A stretch of DNA of 13,606 bases from Candidatus Omnitrophota bacterium (GTDB taxonomy: Bacteria; Omnitrophota; Gorgyraeia; Duberdicusellales; 4484-171): assembly GCA_023135855.1 (NCBI GenBank), contig JAGLSH010000012.1, positions 1-13,606 of the forward strand, in the 5' to 3' direction. Both the position numbers and the translations under genes were made by a program. Each line of letters starts with the position of its first letter. Positions within the stretch are counted from its first letter, which is position 1. Of the stretch, positions 7,116-13,606 are shown piece after piece. The notes beneath the pieces were generated by a model. That model saw only the letters and a list, made by a program, of their open reading frames with translations. It was not told where the DNA came from and ran no database searches.

Positions 7116-8519
7116 TTAGTCTGCTCCTTCTAATACCCCAAGGTCTTTTTCTTCTTTTAAGAAATCTTCTTTTAATTTGTCTACTTTTACGATTTTAACA
7201 TACTTATCTACTGCTTCTTTAGTATTTTTTATGTTTAGTTTGTCAAAAAGAAAAGAAAATTCTTCTTCAAGAGCACTGGCTATTTTTTCTTTTACATCAT
7301 GTGAAAGAGAGTGAATTTCTTTTTTAAAAGGTCCAAGAGCCTTTTTTCTAGTTTTGTAAATAAATTGATCGTCAGTCCAATCAGGTTTCTTTTCTCCAGC
7401 ACATTCTTTATGTAGCCAAGCATAAATTTTTTCCTTCAAAGGGAGCGGTAGATAATCATAAGCCATATTTTGAAATTGAGTTGCTAGATGAATCTCGGCA
7501 CAGCCTACTTCTGAGAAGCGATGGAATGCTTCGCTAGGTAGAGTTGAAGCTCCATGTTGAACTGCTCCCGCCATATTATGCTCGACCCGGGCAATATCAG
7601 AGAGATTGGTTAAAGTCTCAAAATCAATACTAACCTTGGCAATTGTACCATCAGGCAGGACTACCCCTCCGTGGCTAGTTCCGGTCTGGATACTTATCTT
7701 AGAGATGCCTTTTAAGGAACCGATTTCTTTTTTGTACCCATCCATAAAAGCTTTAAGTTCTTCTGGATTAGAGTTCTTTCCGCCAACCTCACCTATCTCT
7801 CCGCCTACTGAAACTTCTATACCTTGAGGCTGTAGTTCTCTTATATGTTTTGTAAACAGAGAACAAACCTTATAATTAAGCTGTTGTTGCTCATCTAGAG
7901 TAGTTTTGTCTAAATCAACTAGAGTAGATGAGTCAATATCAATATTGTAAAACCCAGAGTCTATTGCTTCAGCAATCAATTCTTTCAAAGGATTAACTTC
8001 AGCTTCGCTGTCCTTTATATAGTTGGTTGCTTTAACTTGGAAATGGTCACCTTGGATGAAAACAGGTCCAGTATAGCCTTCTTTCATCGCTGCTAAAAGA
8101 ATAATTGAACTATATTCTAATGGTCTTTGGTCAGTGTAGCCAATTTCGCTCTTAGCGATTTCGAAAATGAATGCTCCAGCATTTATTTTATTAGCTGCCT
8201 GATATACTGCTCGGACTAAATTAAAGGTGAGAGTCCTAATGTTCATTGCTGGAACAGTGAACCCTGTCACTTCTTTTCTACCCATAGCCTCGTATAAGCC
8301 TTGGATTGACGATAGAACTGTACCTAATTTTTTGGCACAAGCATGACTAACCCAAAAACAAAGTCTTCTTAAGTGAGCATCTTCACTAAGAATTATTGTA
8401 TCGACTAAATTATTAATAGTTTTCTCACGGAAGATTTTCTCATCCTTAATTATAATTTCACCATTTTTTTCTTCAATCGCATCATTATTCAGAAGTTCAG
8501 TTTCACTTTTGTAAATCAT
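7116..8519 (-). CDS. Long class II (metal-dependent) aldolase, probably fructose-bisphosphate aldolase
   Basis: This cytoplasmic TIM-barrel aldolase probably splits fructose 1,6-bisphosphate into two triose phosphates; phosphofructokinase directly upstream supports that. The core (about 80-350) carries class II signatures: GFTVPAMNI (86-94), FIQGDHFQ (154-161, Asp158 and metal ligand His159), GGEIGEVGG (239-247), TGTSHGG (279-285, His283) and VQHGAST (320-326, His322), then CAEIHLATQFQ. These match the catalytic aspartate and three metal-ligand histidines of E. coli FbaA. Odd points: 467 residues against the usual 280-360, with about 75 extra at the N-terminus and 115 at the C-terminus (helical, lysine/glutamate-rich), and the active-site loop GGEED is GGKNS here. 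A tagatose-bisphosphate aldolase or a GatZ/KbaZ relative remains possible. The ATG has a strong GGAGGAG six bases upstream. Confidence 0.82.
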   Translation of the reverse strand: MIYKSETELLNNDAIEEKNGEIIIKDEKIFREKTINNLVDTIILSEDAHLRRLCFWVSHACAKKLGTVLSSIQGLYEAMGRKEVTGFTVPAMNIRTLTFNLVRAVYQAANKINAGAFIFEIAKSEIGYTDQRPLEYSSIILLAAMKEGYTGPVFIQGDHFQVKATNYIKDSEAEVNPLKELIAEAIDSGFYNIDIDSSTLVDLDKTTLDEQQQLNYKVCSLFTKHIRELQPQGIEVSVGGEIGEVGGKNSNPEELKAFMDGYKKEIGSLKGISKISIQTGTSHGGVVLPDGTIAKVSIDFETLTNLSDIARVEHNMAGAVQHGASTLPSEAFHRFSEVGCAEIHLATQFQNMAYDYLPLPLKEKIYAWLHKECAGEKKPDWTDDQFIYKTRKKALGPFKKEIHSLSHDVKEKIASALEEEFSFLFDKLNIKNTKEAVDKYVKIVKVDKLKEDFLKEEKDLGVLEGAD

Positions 8520-8525
8520 TTTTTT

Positions 8526-8532
8526 CTCCTCC
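8526..8532 (-). promoter_or_regulatory. Shine-Dalgarno for the class II aldolase gene
   Basis: GGAGGAG six bases before the ATG at 8519 is the strongest ribosome-binding site in the window. It suggests high expression and fixes the start, which matters because the N-terminus is longer than usual. Confidence 0.75.
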
Positions 8533-8539
8533 TTTTGGT

Positions 8540-8553
8540 CTACCCGTGGGTAG
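8540..8553. repeat. 14-bp palindrome between pfkA and the aldolase gene
   Basis: CTACCCGTGGGTAG is a 6-base inverted repeat around GT, placed between the pfkA stop and the aldolase Shine-Dalgarno. In RNA it could form only a 5-bp stem with a 4-base loop and has no following U tract, so it is not a convincing terminator. It might be a protein-binding site or a processing hairpin. Confidence 0.35.
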
Positions 8554-8565
8554 CTGTTATATTTT

Positions 8566-9519
8566 TTAAGTAAGAATTTTCACTAATTTATAATAGTCGT
8601 TTATTTCTATATCCTTTGGCCGAATTGCTTTTGCTAAAGGAATAGTAGTTAATTTTCCTTCTTTTAGGGTTACGCATCTGTCAAGTTTTCCAGACGTTAG
8701 CGCTTCAAATGCATGGTGAGCATAACGGGCTGCAATAATACGGTCAAAGGCTGTAGGTCGTCCACCTCGTTGTATATGTCCTAAAACTACTTCTCGTGTT
8801 TCAAGGTCAGTAAGGGTGTTGATTTTTTTGGCAATATCAACGGCCTTGACTTTCCCCTCAGCAACAACAATTATCCAACTTACTTTACCTTGAATGTTTC
8901 CTTCAACAATTTCTTCGCAAATTTTCTCTACGTTAAAACTTTTCTCCGGTAATAAAACTTCTTCGCAACCACCAGCTAAGGCAACTCGCAAGGCAATATA
9001 TCCGCAGTCACGCCCCATAACTTCAACCACAAATATTCGCTCCAAAGACGTGGCAGTGTCTCTTATTTTATCTAAAGCATCTAAGGCGACATTAACTGCT
9101 GTATCAGCACCGATGCTCATTTCTACGCCATTAACGTCATTGTCAATAGTGGTGGGTATCCCTATGACCGGAATTGAATACTTAGTAGCTAACACATGAG
9201 CCCCAGCTAAAGATCCGTTGCCACCGACAACAGCTAAACCTTCTATTTTATTATCATGAAGAGTTCTTACTGCTTGGCGTTGGCCGGCTAAGGTTCGAAA
9301 TTGCTTCGAACGAGCGGCTTTTAGGATTGTGCCACCTAAGTTAATAATTCCTGAGACAGAACGGTGATTTAGGAGCTTTAAATCCCCTTCAATAAGGCCT
9401 TGATAACCACGGAATATGCCATAGACCTCAACTTTGCACGCAGAAGCACTACGCACAAAGGCTCTGATTGCCGCATTCACTCCGGCACAATCACGGGTTA
9501 AAATTCCAATTCTTTTCAT
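8566..9519 (-). CDS. pfkA: 6-phosphofructokinase (PfkA family) with altered donor site
   Basis: This enzyme phosphorylates fructose 6-phosphate at C1, the committing step of glycolysis. The 317-residue length matches bacterial PfkA (about 320). The sugar-phosphate and catalytic residues are present: TIDND (124-128, catalytic Asp126), Arg161, MGR (168-170), Glu221, Arg242 and GHIQRGG (247-253). The phosphoryl-donor site departs from the family: the N-terminal GGDxPG loop is reduced to TRDCAG (8-13, two residues shorter), the Asp of GGDGS is Asn101 in GGNGS (99-103), and the position that is Gly in ATP enzymes and Lys in PPi enzymes is Thr123. Whether ATP, ADP or PPi is the donor cannot be told by eye. 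The ATG overlaps the stop of the upstream DUF4139 gene (ATGA), and the aldolase gene follows. Confidence 0.9.
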   Translation of the reverse strand: MKRIGILTRDCAGVNAAIRAFVRSASACKVEVYGIFRGYQGLIEGDLKLLNHRSVSGIINLGGTILKAARSKQFRTLAGQRQAVRTLHDNKIEGLAVVGGNGSLAGAHVLATKYSIPVIGIPTTIDNDVNGVEMSIGADTAVNVALDALDKIRDTATSLERIFVVEVMGRDCGYIALRVALAGGCEEVLLPEKSFNVEKICEEIVEGNIQGKVSWIIVVAEGKVKAVDIAKKINTLTDLETREVVLGHIQRGGRPTAFDRIIAARYAHHAFEALTSGKLDRCVTLKEGKLTTIPLAKAIRPKDIEINDYYKLVKILT

Positions 9520-11174
9520 AATCCAGAAATATGTTCACCCTTAGGGTAAGTTATAATAAACTCAATAGTTATTTCTTTCTTCTGACCAGGAGCTAATCTA
9601 AGTTTCCATAAATTTAGACCTTCAACGTCATTGTGATTTTCCTTAGTTGGTTTAGGATTTATTTTGACATCCTTAACTTCAATTCTGTCAGTACGTGAGA
9701 CTGGTATTACGTCTATAATTTTTAAAGTTATTGTTTCACTTTTGAGATTTTCAGCAGTTATCTTAAAGACCATATCTCTTATAACGGTTTGGCGTTGTAT
9801 TTTCTTAAAGAAAGTCTCATCGATCTTATCGCGTATTTCTTTTTTCTCTACCTTAACATCTCTATCAACTCCGAGGTTAATATCAAAAAACTCTCCGGCT
9901 TTTTTTTCAGGAATTTGGGTTTTACCAATAAAGCGGCCAGCAAAGTAGACATTGAGTGCTCCGGCCAGTAATTCTTTATCAGGTGTAATCCGACAAGCAA
10001 GGCTGGTTAACGAGCTTACTTGCGGTGCTGCGTAATGGAAAAAATTACCCTTTAAAGTTTTTGAGAAAATCGGCAGAATAGTTTCTTTATCCTGAGATTG
10101 AATAGTTAATTTCTGAGGTAACTTATATTCAAAAGAAAGCGGAAGCTTTGTTGTTTGAGCATAAATAACCTTTGCTTCTTCTTGTTGCGGTGCTTCCGTG
10201 AGCGCCTTTTCGTAATCAACTCCTTCGCCAACCATTCTTGAGGCAGCTGGTAAAGCCATGTCATATATAAGATCTCTACCTTTTTGGCGATAAGCACGTC
10301 GACTAATATCTAAAATCCAGCTTTCCAACGATGGAAGAACTCCACCTTTGGTTGGGGTTACATTAGAAACTGCAAGAGTTATATTATCCCAATCCTCACC
10401 ACTCTTCTGGCGTAGTTGAGAGAACATAGTAAGATTAATGTCTTTTAACTCCATCGGTACATTAATTTTGTAAAAAGGATTCCAAGAAGCCCGGCAAACA
10501 AGATAAGTTGCTTCGATTTTTACTGTCTGAGGCTTATTAGCTTTAAATAGTATTTCAATAATCTTCCTACCCTTGCTTGCTGCACCATCCAAAGCTGATA
10601 GTTTTCTTTTAGCGACATTTATTGTTTTATTTAATTCTCGCATGCTTTTAGCCAAAGCTTCTTCTCCCTTGTGGATACCACTATACCCTTCGGATAGAAA
10701 TGAAAAAGTTCTGTTTAAATCTTCAGATTTAGGAAGGCTGGTTTTTATTTCTTCGGGAACCTGAACCTGAGCAAAGTTAATAAAAGAATTCAAAAATCCT
10801 TTTTTCTTGTTTAAAGTTACCTTTTGGTTTTTTAAAGTTTTTTCTTTATCGCGTAATTCTTGAATCTCCTCTAAAAGCACACGGATGTTTTCTTGAGGAG
10901 AGTCTTCTAGAGGGACTTCTTTAAATTGAACACTATAAACTTCACCATCTCCATAAACTTTTGCTTGCACTGAATCTTTATCAACGATAAAAGCTTCAAT
11001 TGCTACGCCGATTTCATTTAAACCTTCTTCAACTTTAATTTCTGCAGTTCTACTAACTAAAGCTTGATTAGTAAACAAAACCACATCTTTGATCTCTGAG
11101 GTTGTTATGTTTTGTGAAAAAGCTACTATAGTTCCAATGAAAAGAAAAAGAACTAAAAATAATACTTTTTTCAT
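9516..11174 (-). CDS. Exported DUF4140/DUF4139 domain protein, function unknown
   Basis: The 552-residue protein starts with a clear Sec signal peptide: MKK, a hydrophobic core (4-18) and a likely cleavage after AFS (residue 20). It then shows a DUF4140-like domain (about 25-90, with VVLFTNQALVSRTAEIKVEEG), a charged coiled coil (about 92-127) and a DUF4139-like domain (about 215-545) with YLVCRASWNPFYKI (224-237) and QLRQKSGEDWDNITLAVSN (253-271), the usual hallmark. It ends in LRLAPGQKKEITIEFIITYP (525-544). No lipobox is visible, so it is probably periplasmic or secreted. These proteins (mucoidy-inhibitor MuiA-like) have no established biochemical role. It lies 22 bases after ahcY behind a GGGGGGAG Shine-Dalgarno and overlaps pfkA by four bases, an odd partner for a cytoplasmic glycolytic enzyme. 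Confidence 0.85.
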   Translation of the reverse strand: MKKVLFLVLFLFIGTIVAFSQNITTSEIKDVVLFTNQALVSRTAEIKVEEGLNEIGVAIEAFIVDKDSVQAKVYGDGEVYSVQFKEVPLEDSPQENIRVLLEEIQELRDKEKTLKNQKVTLNKKKGFLNSFINFAQVQVPEEIKTSLPKSEDLNRTFSFLSEGYSGIHKGEEALAKSMRELNKTINVAKRKLSALDGAASKGRKIIEILFKANKPQTVKIEATYLVCRASWNPFYKINVPMELKDINLTMFSQLRQKSGEDWDNITLAVSNVTPTKGGVLPSLESWILDISRRAYRQKGRDLIYDMALPAASRMVGEGVDYEKALTEAPQQEEAKVIYAQTTKLPLSFEYKLPQKLTIQSQDKETILPIFSKTLKGNFFHYAAPQVSSLTSLACRITPDKELLAGALNVYFAGRFIGKTQIPEKKAGEFFDINLGVDRDVKVEKKEIRDKIDETFFKKIQRQTVIRDMVFKITAENLKSETITLKIIDVIPVSRTDRIEVKDVKINPKPTKENHNDVEGLNLWKLRLAPGQKKEITIEFIITYPKGEHISGL

Positions 11175-11181
11175 TCTACGT

Positions 11182-11189
11182 CTCCCCCC
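11182..11189 (-). promoter_or_regulatory. Shine-Dalgarno for the DUF4139 gene
   Basis: GGGGGGAG lies seven bases before the ATG at 11174 within the 22-base gap after ahcY. It fixes the start directly before the signal peptide. Confidence 0.65.
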
Positions 11190-11196
11190 TTTTTTT

Positions 11197-12459
11197 TTAG
11201 GTTCCTTCCTGCCAGCTTGAAAGATATTTCTTTTGCTCAGCAGTTAATTTGTCTATTTTTATACCCATAGCTTTAAGCTTTAATTGAGCAACTTTATTGT
11301 CAATGGCGTCGGGCACTTTGTAAACTTCTTTTTTTAGTTTTTTATAATTTTTAGCAATATATTCGCAACTTAAGGCTTGATTAGCAAAACTTAAATCCAT
11401 AACTTCAGCCGGGTGTCCTTCAGCACAGGCAAGGTTAACTAATCTTCCCTCTCCTAACAGGTAAATTCTTTTTTTGCTTTTTAGCGTGTACTCATCTATT
11501 AAAGGTTTAACTTCCTTTTTACTTATAGACATAGCTTTTAAAGCTTTAATATTGATTTCGACATCAAAGTGTCCAGAATTACAAATAATTGCCTTATCTT
11601 TCATTAAAGGAAAGTGTTCTTTTGAGAGAACATGTATATCTCCAGTAAGAGTGATAAAAATATCACCATTTTTTGCAGCTTCTTTTATTGGCATTACTCT
11701 AAAGCCATCCATAATTGCTTCCAAGCCTTTTAAATGGTCAACTTCACAGACGATTACGTTTGCACCCATTCCAGCTGCTTTTCTGGCTGCACCTTTGCCA
11801 CACCAGCCGTAGCCAATAATAACTACAGTTGTTCCAGCAATTAGCTTATTAGTAGCACGAATTATCCCATCAAGAGTTGATTGACCAGTACCATAACGAT
11901 TATCGAATAAGTGCTTTGTGCAGGCATCGTTTATAGCAATGACTGGGTATAAAAGTTTACCTTCTCCCTGTAAAGCCTTAAGTCGAATTACACCAGTAGT
12001 TGTTTCTTCAGTGCTTGCCCAAGGTAAGGTTACATTTTGCCCTAAAGCTGCCCTTTTGTGGATTGTCGACACTAAATCAGCACCGTCATCAAGGGTAATT
12101 TCAGGTTTTTCTTTTAATACGGCATCAATATGGTTATAGTAAGTTTTATTATCTTCAGCATTGATTGCAAAGACTTCAATGCCATAATCAAGAACTAATG
12201 AAGCAGCAGTATCATCTTGAGTTGATAAAGGGTTAGAAGCACAAACTAAAGTGCGAGCCCCAGCTGCTTTTAAAGTTAAAGCTAAGGCTGCAGTTTCAGT
12301 AGTAACATGGAGACATGCTCCAATAGTTAGACCTTTAAGAGGTTTTTCCTTTTTAAAGCGTTCACGAATTTGCTCAAGGGCTGGCATTCGTTTTAAGGCC
12401 CATTCAATACGTTTCTTACCTTGCGTTCTTAAAGACTCATTTTTTATATCGTAGTTCAC
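11197..12459 (-). CDS. ahcY: S-adenosylhomocysteine hydrolase, NAD-dependent (GTG start)
   Basis: This cytoplasmic enzyme splits S-adenosylhomocysteine into adenosine and homocysteine, removing the inhibitor left by methyltransferases. The 420-residue protein is the shorter form that lacks the roughly 40-residue insert of animal and many proteobacterial enzymes. Key residues are visible: His51 with VTTET, DDGAD (124-128), STEETTTG (149-156, Glu152), NDACTKHLFDNRYG (177-190, Lys182 and Asp186), the Rossmann motif GYGWCGKGAA (216-225), NSGHFDVEI (294-302, His297) and GEGRLVNLACAEGHP (336-350). It ends in WQEGT rather than the YRY-type tail of long forms, as in archaeal- and Thermotoga-like enzymes. 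The start is GTG with AGGAG six bases upstream. It follows metK by 41 bases, so the two probably form a methyl-cycle unit. Confidence 0.96.
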   Translation of the reverse strand: MNYDIKNESLRTQGKKRIEWALKRMPALEQIRERFKKEKPLKGLTIGACLHVTTETAALALTLKAAGARTLVCASNPLSTQDDTAASLVLDYGIEVFAINAEDNKTYYNHIDAVLKEKPEITLDDGADLVSTIHKRAALGQNVTLPWASTEETTTGVIRLKALQGEGKLLYPVIAINDACTKHLFDNRYGTGQSTLDGIIRATNKLIAGTTVVIIGYGWCGKGAARKAAGMGANVIVCEVDHLKGLEAIMDGFRVMPIKEAAKNGDIFITLTGDIHVLSKEHFPLMKDKAIICNSGHFDVEINIKALKAMSISKKEVKPLIDEYTLKSKKRIYLLGEGRLVNLACAEGHPAEVMDLSFANQALSCEYIAKNYKKLKKEVYKVPDAIDNKVAQLKLKAMGIKIDKLTAEQKKYLSSWQEGT

Positions 12460-12465
12460 TTATTT

Positions 12466-12470
12466 CTCCT
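12466..12470 (-). promoter_or_regulatory. Shine-Dalgarno deciding the GTG start of ahcY
   Basis: AGGAG with six bases to the GTG at 12459-12457. No in-frame ATG lies close by, so the ribosome-binding site supports the GTG start. Confidence 0.7.
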
Positions 12471-12500
12471 TTTGTTTATCTTTAGTTTAAACCTTCAAAT

Positions 12501-13606
12501 TTATTTTAAAGCACTTTTTAAAGCGTCTACTTTGTTTGTTTCTTCCCAAGTAAAAAGTTCATCTTCACGACCAAAATGTCCATAAGCAGCAGTTTTTGTG
12601 TATATCGGCCGTAATAGATTTAGTTCTTCAATTATGCCAGCAGGAGTAAGTTTAAAAACTTGACGAACTACTTTTGAGATTTTTTCTTCGCTAACTTGAG
12701 CTGTTCCAAATGTATCTACGTTTACAGATACAGGTTCAGCTACTCCAATACAATAAGAGAGCTGTATTTCGCAAGCCGAAGCAATGCCGGCCTTAACGAT
12801 ATTCTTTGCAATGTAACGAGACATATAAGAGGCTGAACGATCAACTTTTGAAGGATCTTTACCGCTAAAAGCTCCACCACCATGACGGGCATAGCCACCA
12901 TAAGTATCAACAATGATTTTTCGTCCGGTTACTCCGGTATCAGAAACTGGTCCGCCAACTTCAAAACGTCCAGTACCATTGATAAAATATTTAGTATTAG
13001 CATCTAGCATATCTTTAGGTACTACGTGTTCAATTACTAATTTTCTAACATCATTTTGCAAGACATCCATTTTTGCATATTTAGCATGATGAGCACCAAT
13101 AATTATAGCATCAATTCTTTTTGGTTTTCCGTTTTGGTATTCAACCGATACTTGAGCCTTTCCGTCTGGACGCAAGTAATCCACTAAACCTTCTTTGCGT
13201 ATTTGAGCCAATCTTTTTACTAATTTATGTGACAACATAATTGGAAGAGGCATAAGCTCAGGAGTCTCATTATTTGCATAGCCGAACATTAAGCCTTGAT
13301 CGCCAGCACCACCAAGATCAACACCTAAGGCTATATCTGGAGATTGCTCCTGAATAGCAGTTGTTACGCCACAGCTCTCATAATCAAAGCCTACCGCTGG
13401 ATCATCATAGCCAATGTTTTTTAATAGATTTCTTACTAATTTCGGAACTGCTACATAACAATTAGTAGTTATTTCACCAGCTACCATAACAAAACCTCTA
13501 GTTACTAAGGCCTCGCAAGCTACTCGACCGGATTTATCATTAGTTAATACTGCATCTAGTACAGCATCGGATATTTGATCGCAAACTTTATCAGGATGCC
13601 CTTCGG
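12501..13606 (-). CDS. metK: S-adenosylmethionine synthetase (partial, 5' end outside window)
   Basis: MetK makes S-adenosylmethionine from methionine and ATP in the cytoplasm. The frame stays open through the window edge: translating 13488-13606 adds EGHPDKVCDQISDAV and onward, which contains the family's GHPDK motif. The ATG at 13487 is therefore internal, not the start. About 367 residues are visible and roughly 13-17 are missing. Counting from residue 1 at 13487, other hallmarks are GGAGDQGLMFGYA (59-71), GTGRFEVGGP (171-180) and the phosphate-loop signature GGGAFSGKDPSKVDRSA (203-219). One divergence is GAHH (131-134) where most MetKs have STQH. The gene ends 41 bases before ahcY, fitting a SAM-cycle pair. 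The promoter would lie outside the window. Confidence 0.97.
   Translation of the reverse strand, partial: EGHPDKVCDQISDAVLDAVLTNDKSGRVACEALVTRGFVMVAGEITTNCYVAVPKLVRNLLKNIGYDDPAVGFDYESCGVTTAIQEQSPDIALGVDLGGAGDQGLMFGYANNETPELMPLPIMLSHKLVKRLAQIRKEGLVDYLRPDGKAQVSVEYQNGKPKRIDAIIIGAHHAKYAKMDVLQNDVRKLVIEHVVPKDMLDANTKYFINGTGRFEVGGPVSDTGVTGRKIIVDTYGGYARHGGGAFSGKDPSKVDRSASYMSRYIAKNIVKAGIASACEIQLSYCIGVAEPVSVNVDTFGTAQVSEEKISKVVRQVFKLTPAGIIEELNLLRPIYTKTAAYGHFGREDELFTWEETNKVDALKSALK

Noticed and set aside
6995..7198. Plus-strand frame giving a leucine-rich hydrophobic peptide
   Set aside because: It crosses the heptad repeat and the ends of two real genes; the hydrophobicity comes from reading the CTT/CCTTT-rich repeat arm, not from selection for a membrane protein.
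8540..8553. Intrinsic terminator between pfkA and the aldolase gene
   Set aside because: The stem is only 5 bp when a workable loop is allowed, and A-rich Shine-Dalgarno sequence, not a U tract, follows it in the transcript.
8555..8578. Promoter for the aldolase gene using TATAAC upstream of its start
   Set aside because: No acceptable -35 hexamer lies 16-18 bases upstream, and an isolated A/T-rich -10 match is expected by chance here.
9486..9519. Possible frameshift or deletion at the pfkA N-terminus (TRDCAG in place of a GGD loop)
   Set aside because: The frame continues cleanly on both sides with MKRIGILT before and VNAAIR after, so the change is an in-frame substitution and shortening, not a broken gene. 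A small in-frame assembly error cannot be excluded.
10106..10297. 63-codon minus-strand frame inside the DUF4139 gene
   Set aside because: It is an alternative frame within a longer gene with recognisable domains and has no independent start signal.
11474..11812. 112-codon open frame on the plus strand inside ahcY
   Set aside because: It lies antisense to a fully conserved gene, has no Shine-Dalgarno and resembles no protein I know. The other plus-strand frames (such as 6532-6846 in ilvD and 8894-9199 in pfkA) are the same kind of shadow.
1..13606. Mobile element, CRISPR array, tRNA/rRNA or defence system
   Set aside because: No transposase, terminal inverted repeats with duplications, spaced direct repeats, cloverleaf sequences or defence-type proteins were seen. 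The genes are housekeeping and collinear on one strand.

Overview
This window is an ordinary chromosomal stretch from a low-GC bacterium. All twelve genes lie on the minus strand, tightly packed. The genes read as a free-living, cell-wall-making, rod-shaped bacterium with bacterial translation signals (ATG, GTG and TTG starts, and Shine-Dalgarno sites for about half the genes). The gene styles (rod-shape operon followed by a TIGR03960-type radical SAM gene, short-form SAH hydrolase, long class II aldolase, DUF4139 protein) suggest an uncultured candidate-phylum lineage, perhaps near Omnitrophota. That placement is an impression from sequence style, not a search result.

In the direction of transcription (high to low coordinates) the layout is as follows. 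(1) The methyl cycle: metK (cut by the window edge) and ahcY make S-adenosylmethionine and recycle S-adenosylhomocysteine. (2) An exported DUF4140/DUF4139 protein of unknown role, whose stop codon overlaps the start of a 6-phosphofructokinase. (3) Sugar and amino-acid metabolism: the phosphofructokinase, a long class II aldolase that could take its product, and ilvD of branched-chain amino-acid synthesis. (4) After a 93-bp gap with a strong sigma70-type promoter and a 15-bp palindrome over its -35 box, the cell-elongation operon mreB-mreC-mreD-mrdA(PBP2)-rodA, then the first 59 codons of a radical SAM gene coupled to rodA by an ATGA overlap.

The elongation genes work together: MreB filaments with MreC and MreD position the RodA glycosyltransferase and PBP2 transpeptidase that insert lateral wall peptidoglycan. 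The upstream genes are spaced so that they could be co-transcribed, but their functions are mixed. No RNA gene, mobile element, CRISPR array or gene-free stretch over 300 bp was seen. The plus strand appears to carry no genes.

No wholly new system is evident. The observations most worth following are small: a 28+28 bp inverted pair of AAGGNNR heptad repeats between the aldolase gene and ilvD, the operator-like palindrome at the mre promoter, non-canonical phosphoryl-donor residues in the phosphofructokinase, and an unusually long class II aldolase with an altered active-site loop.
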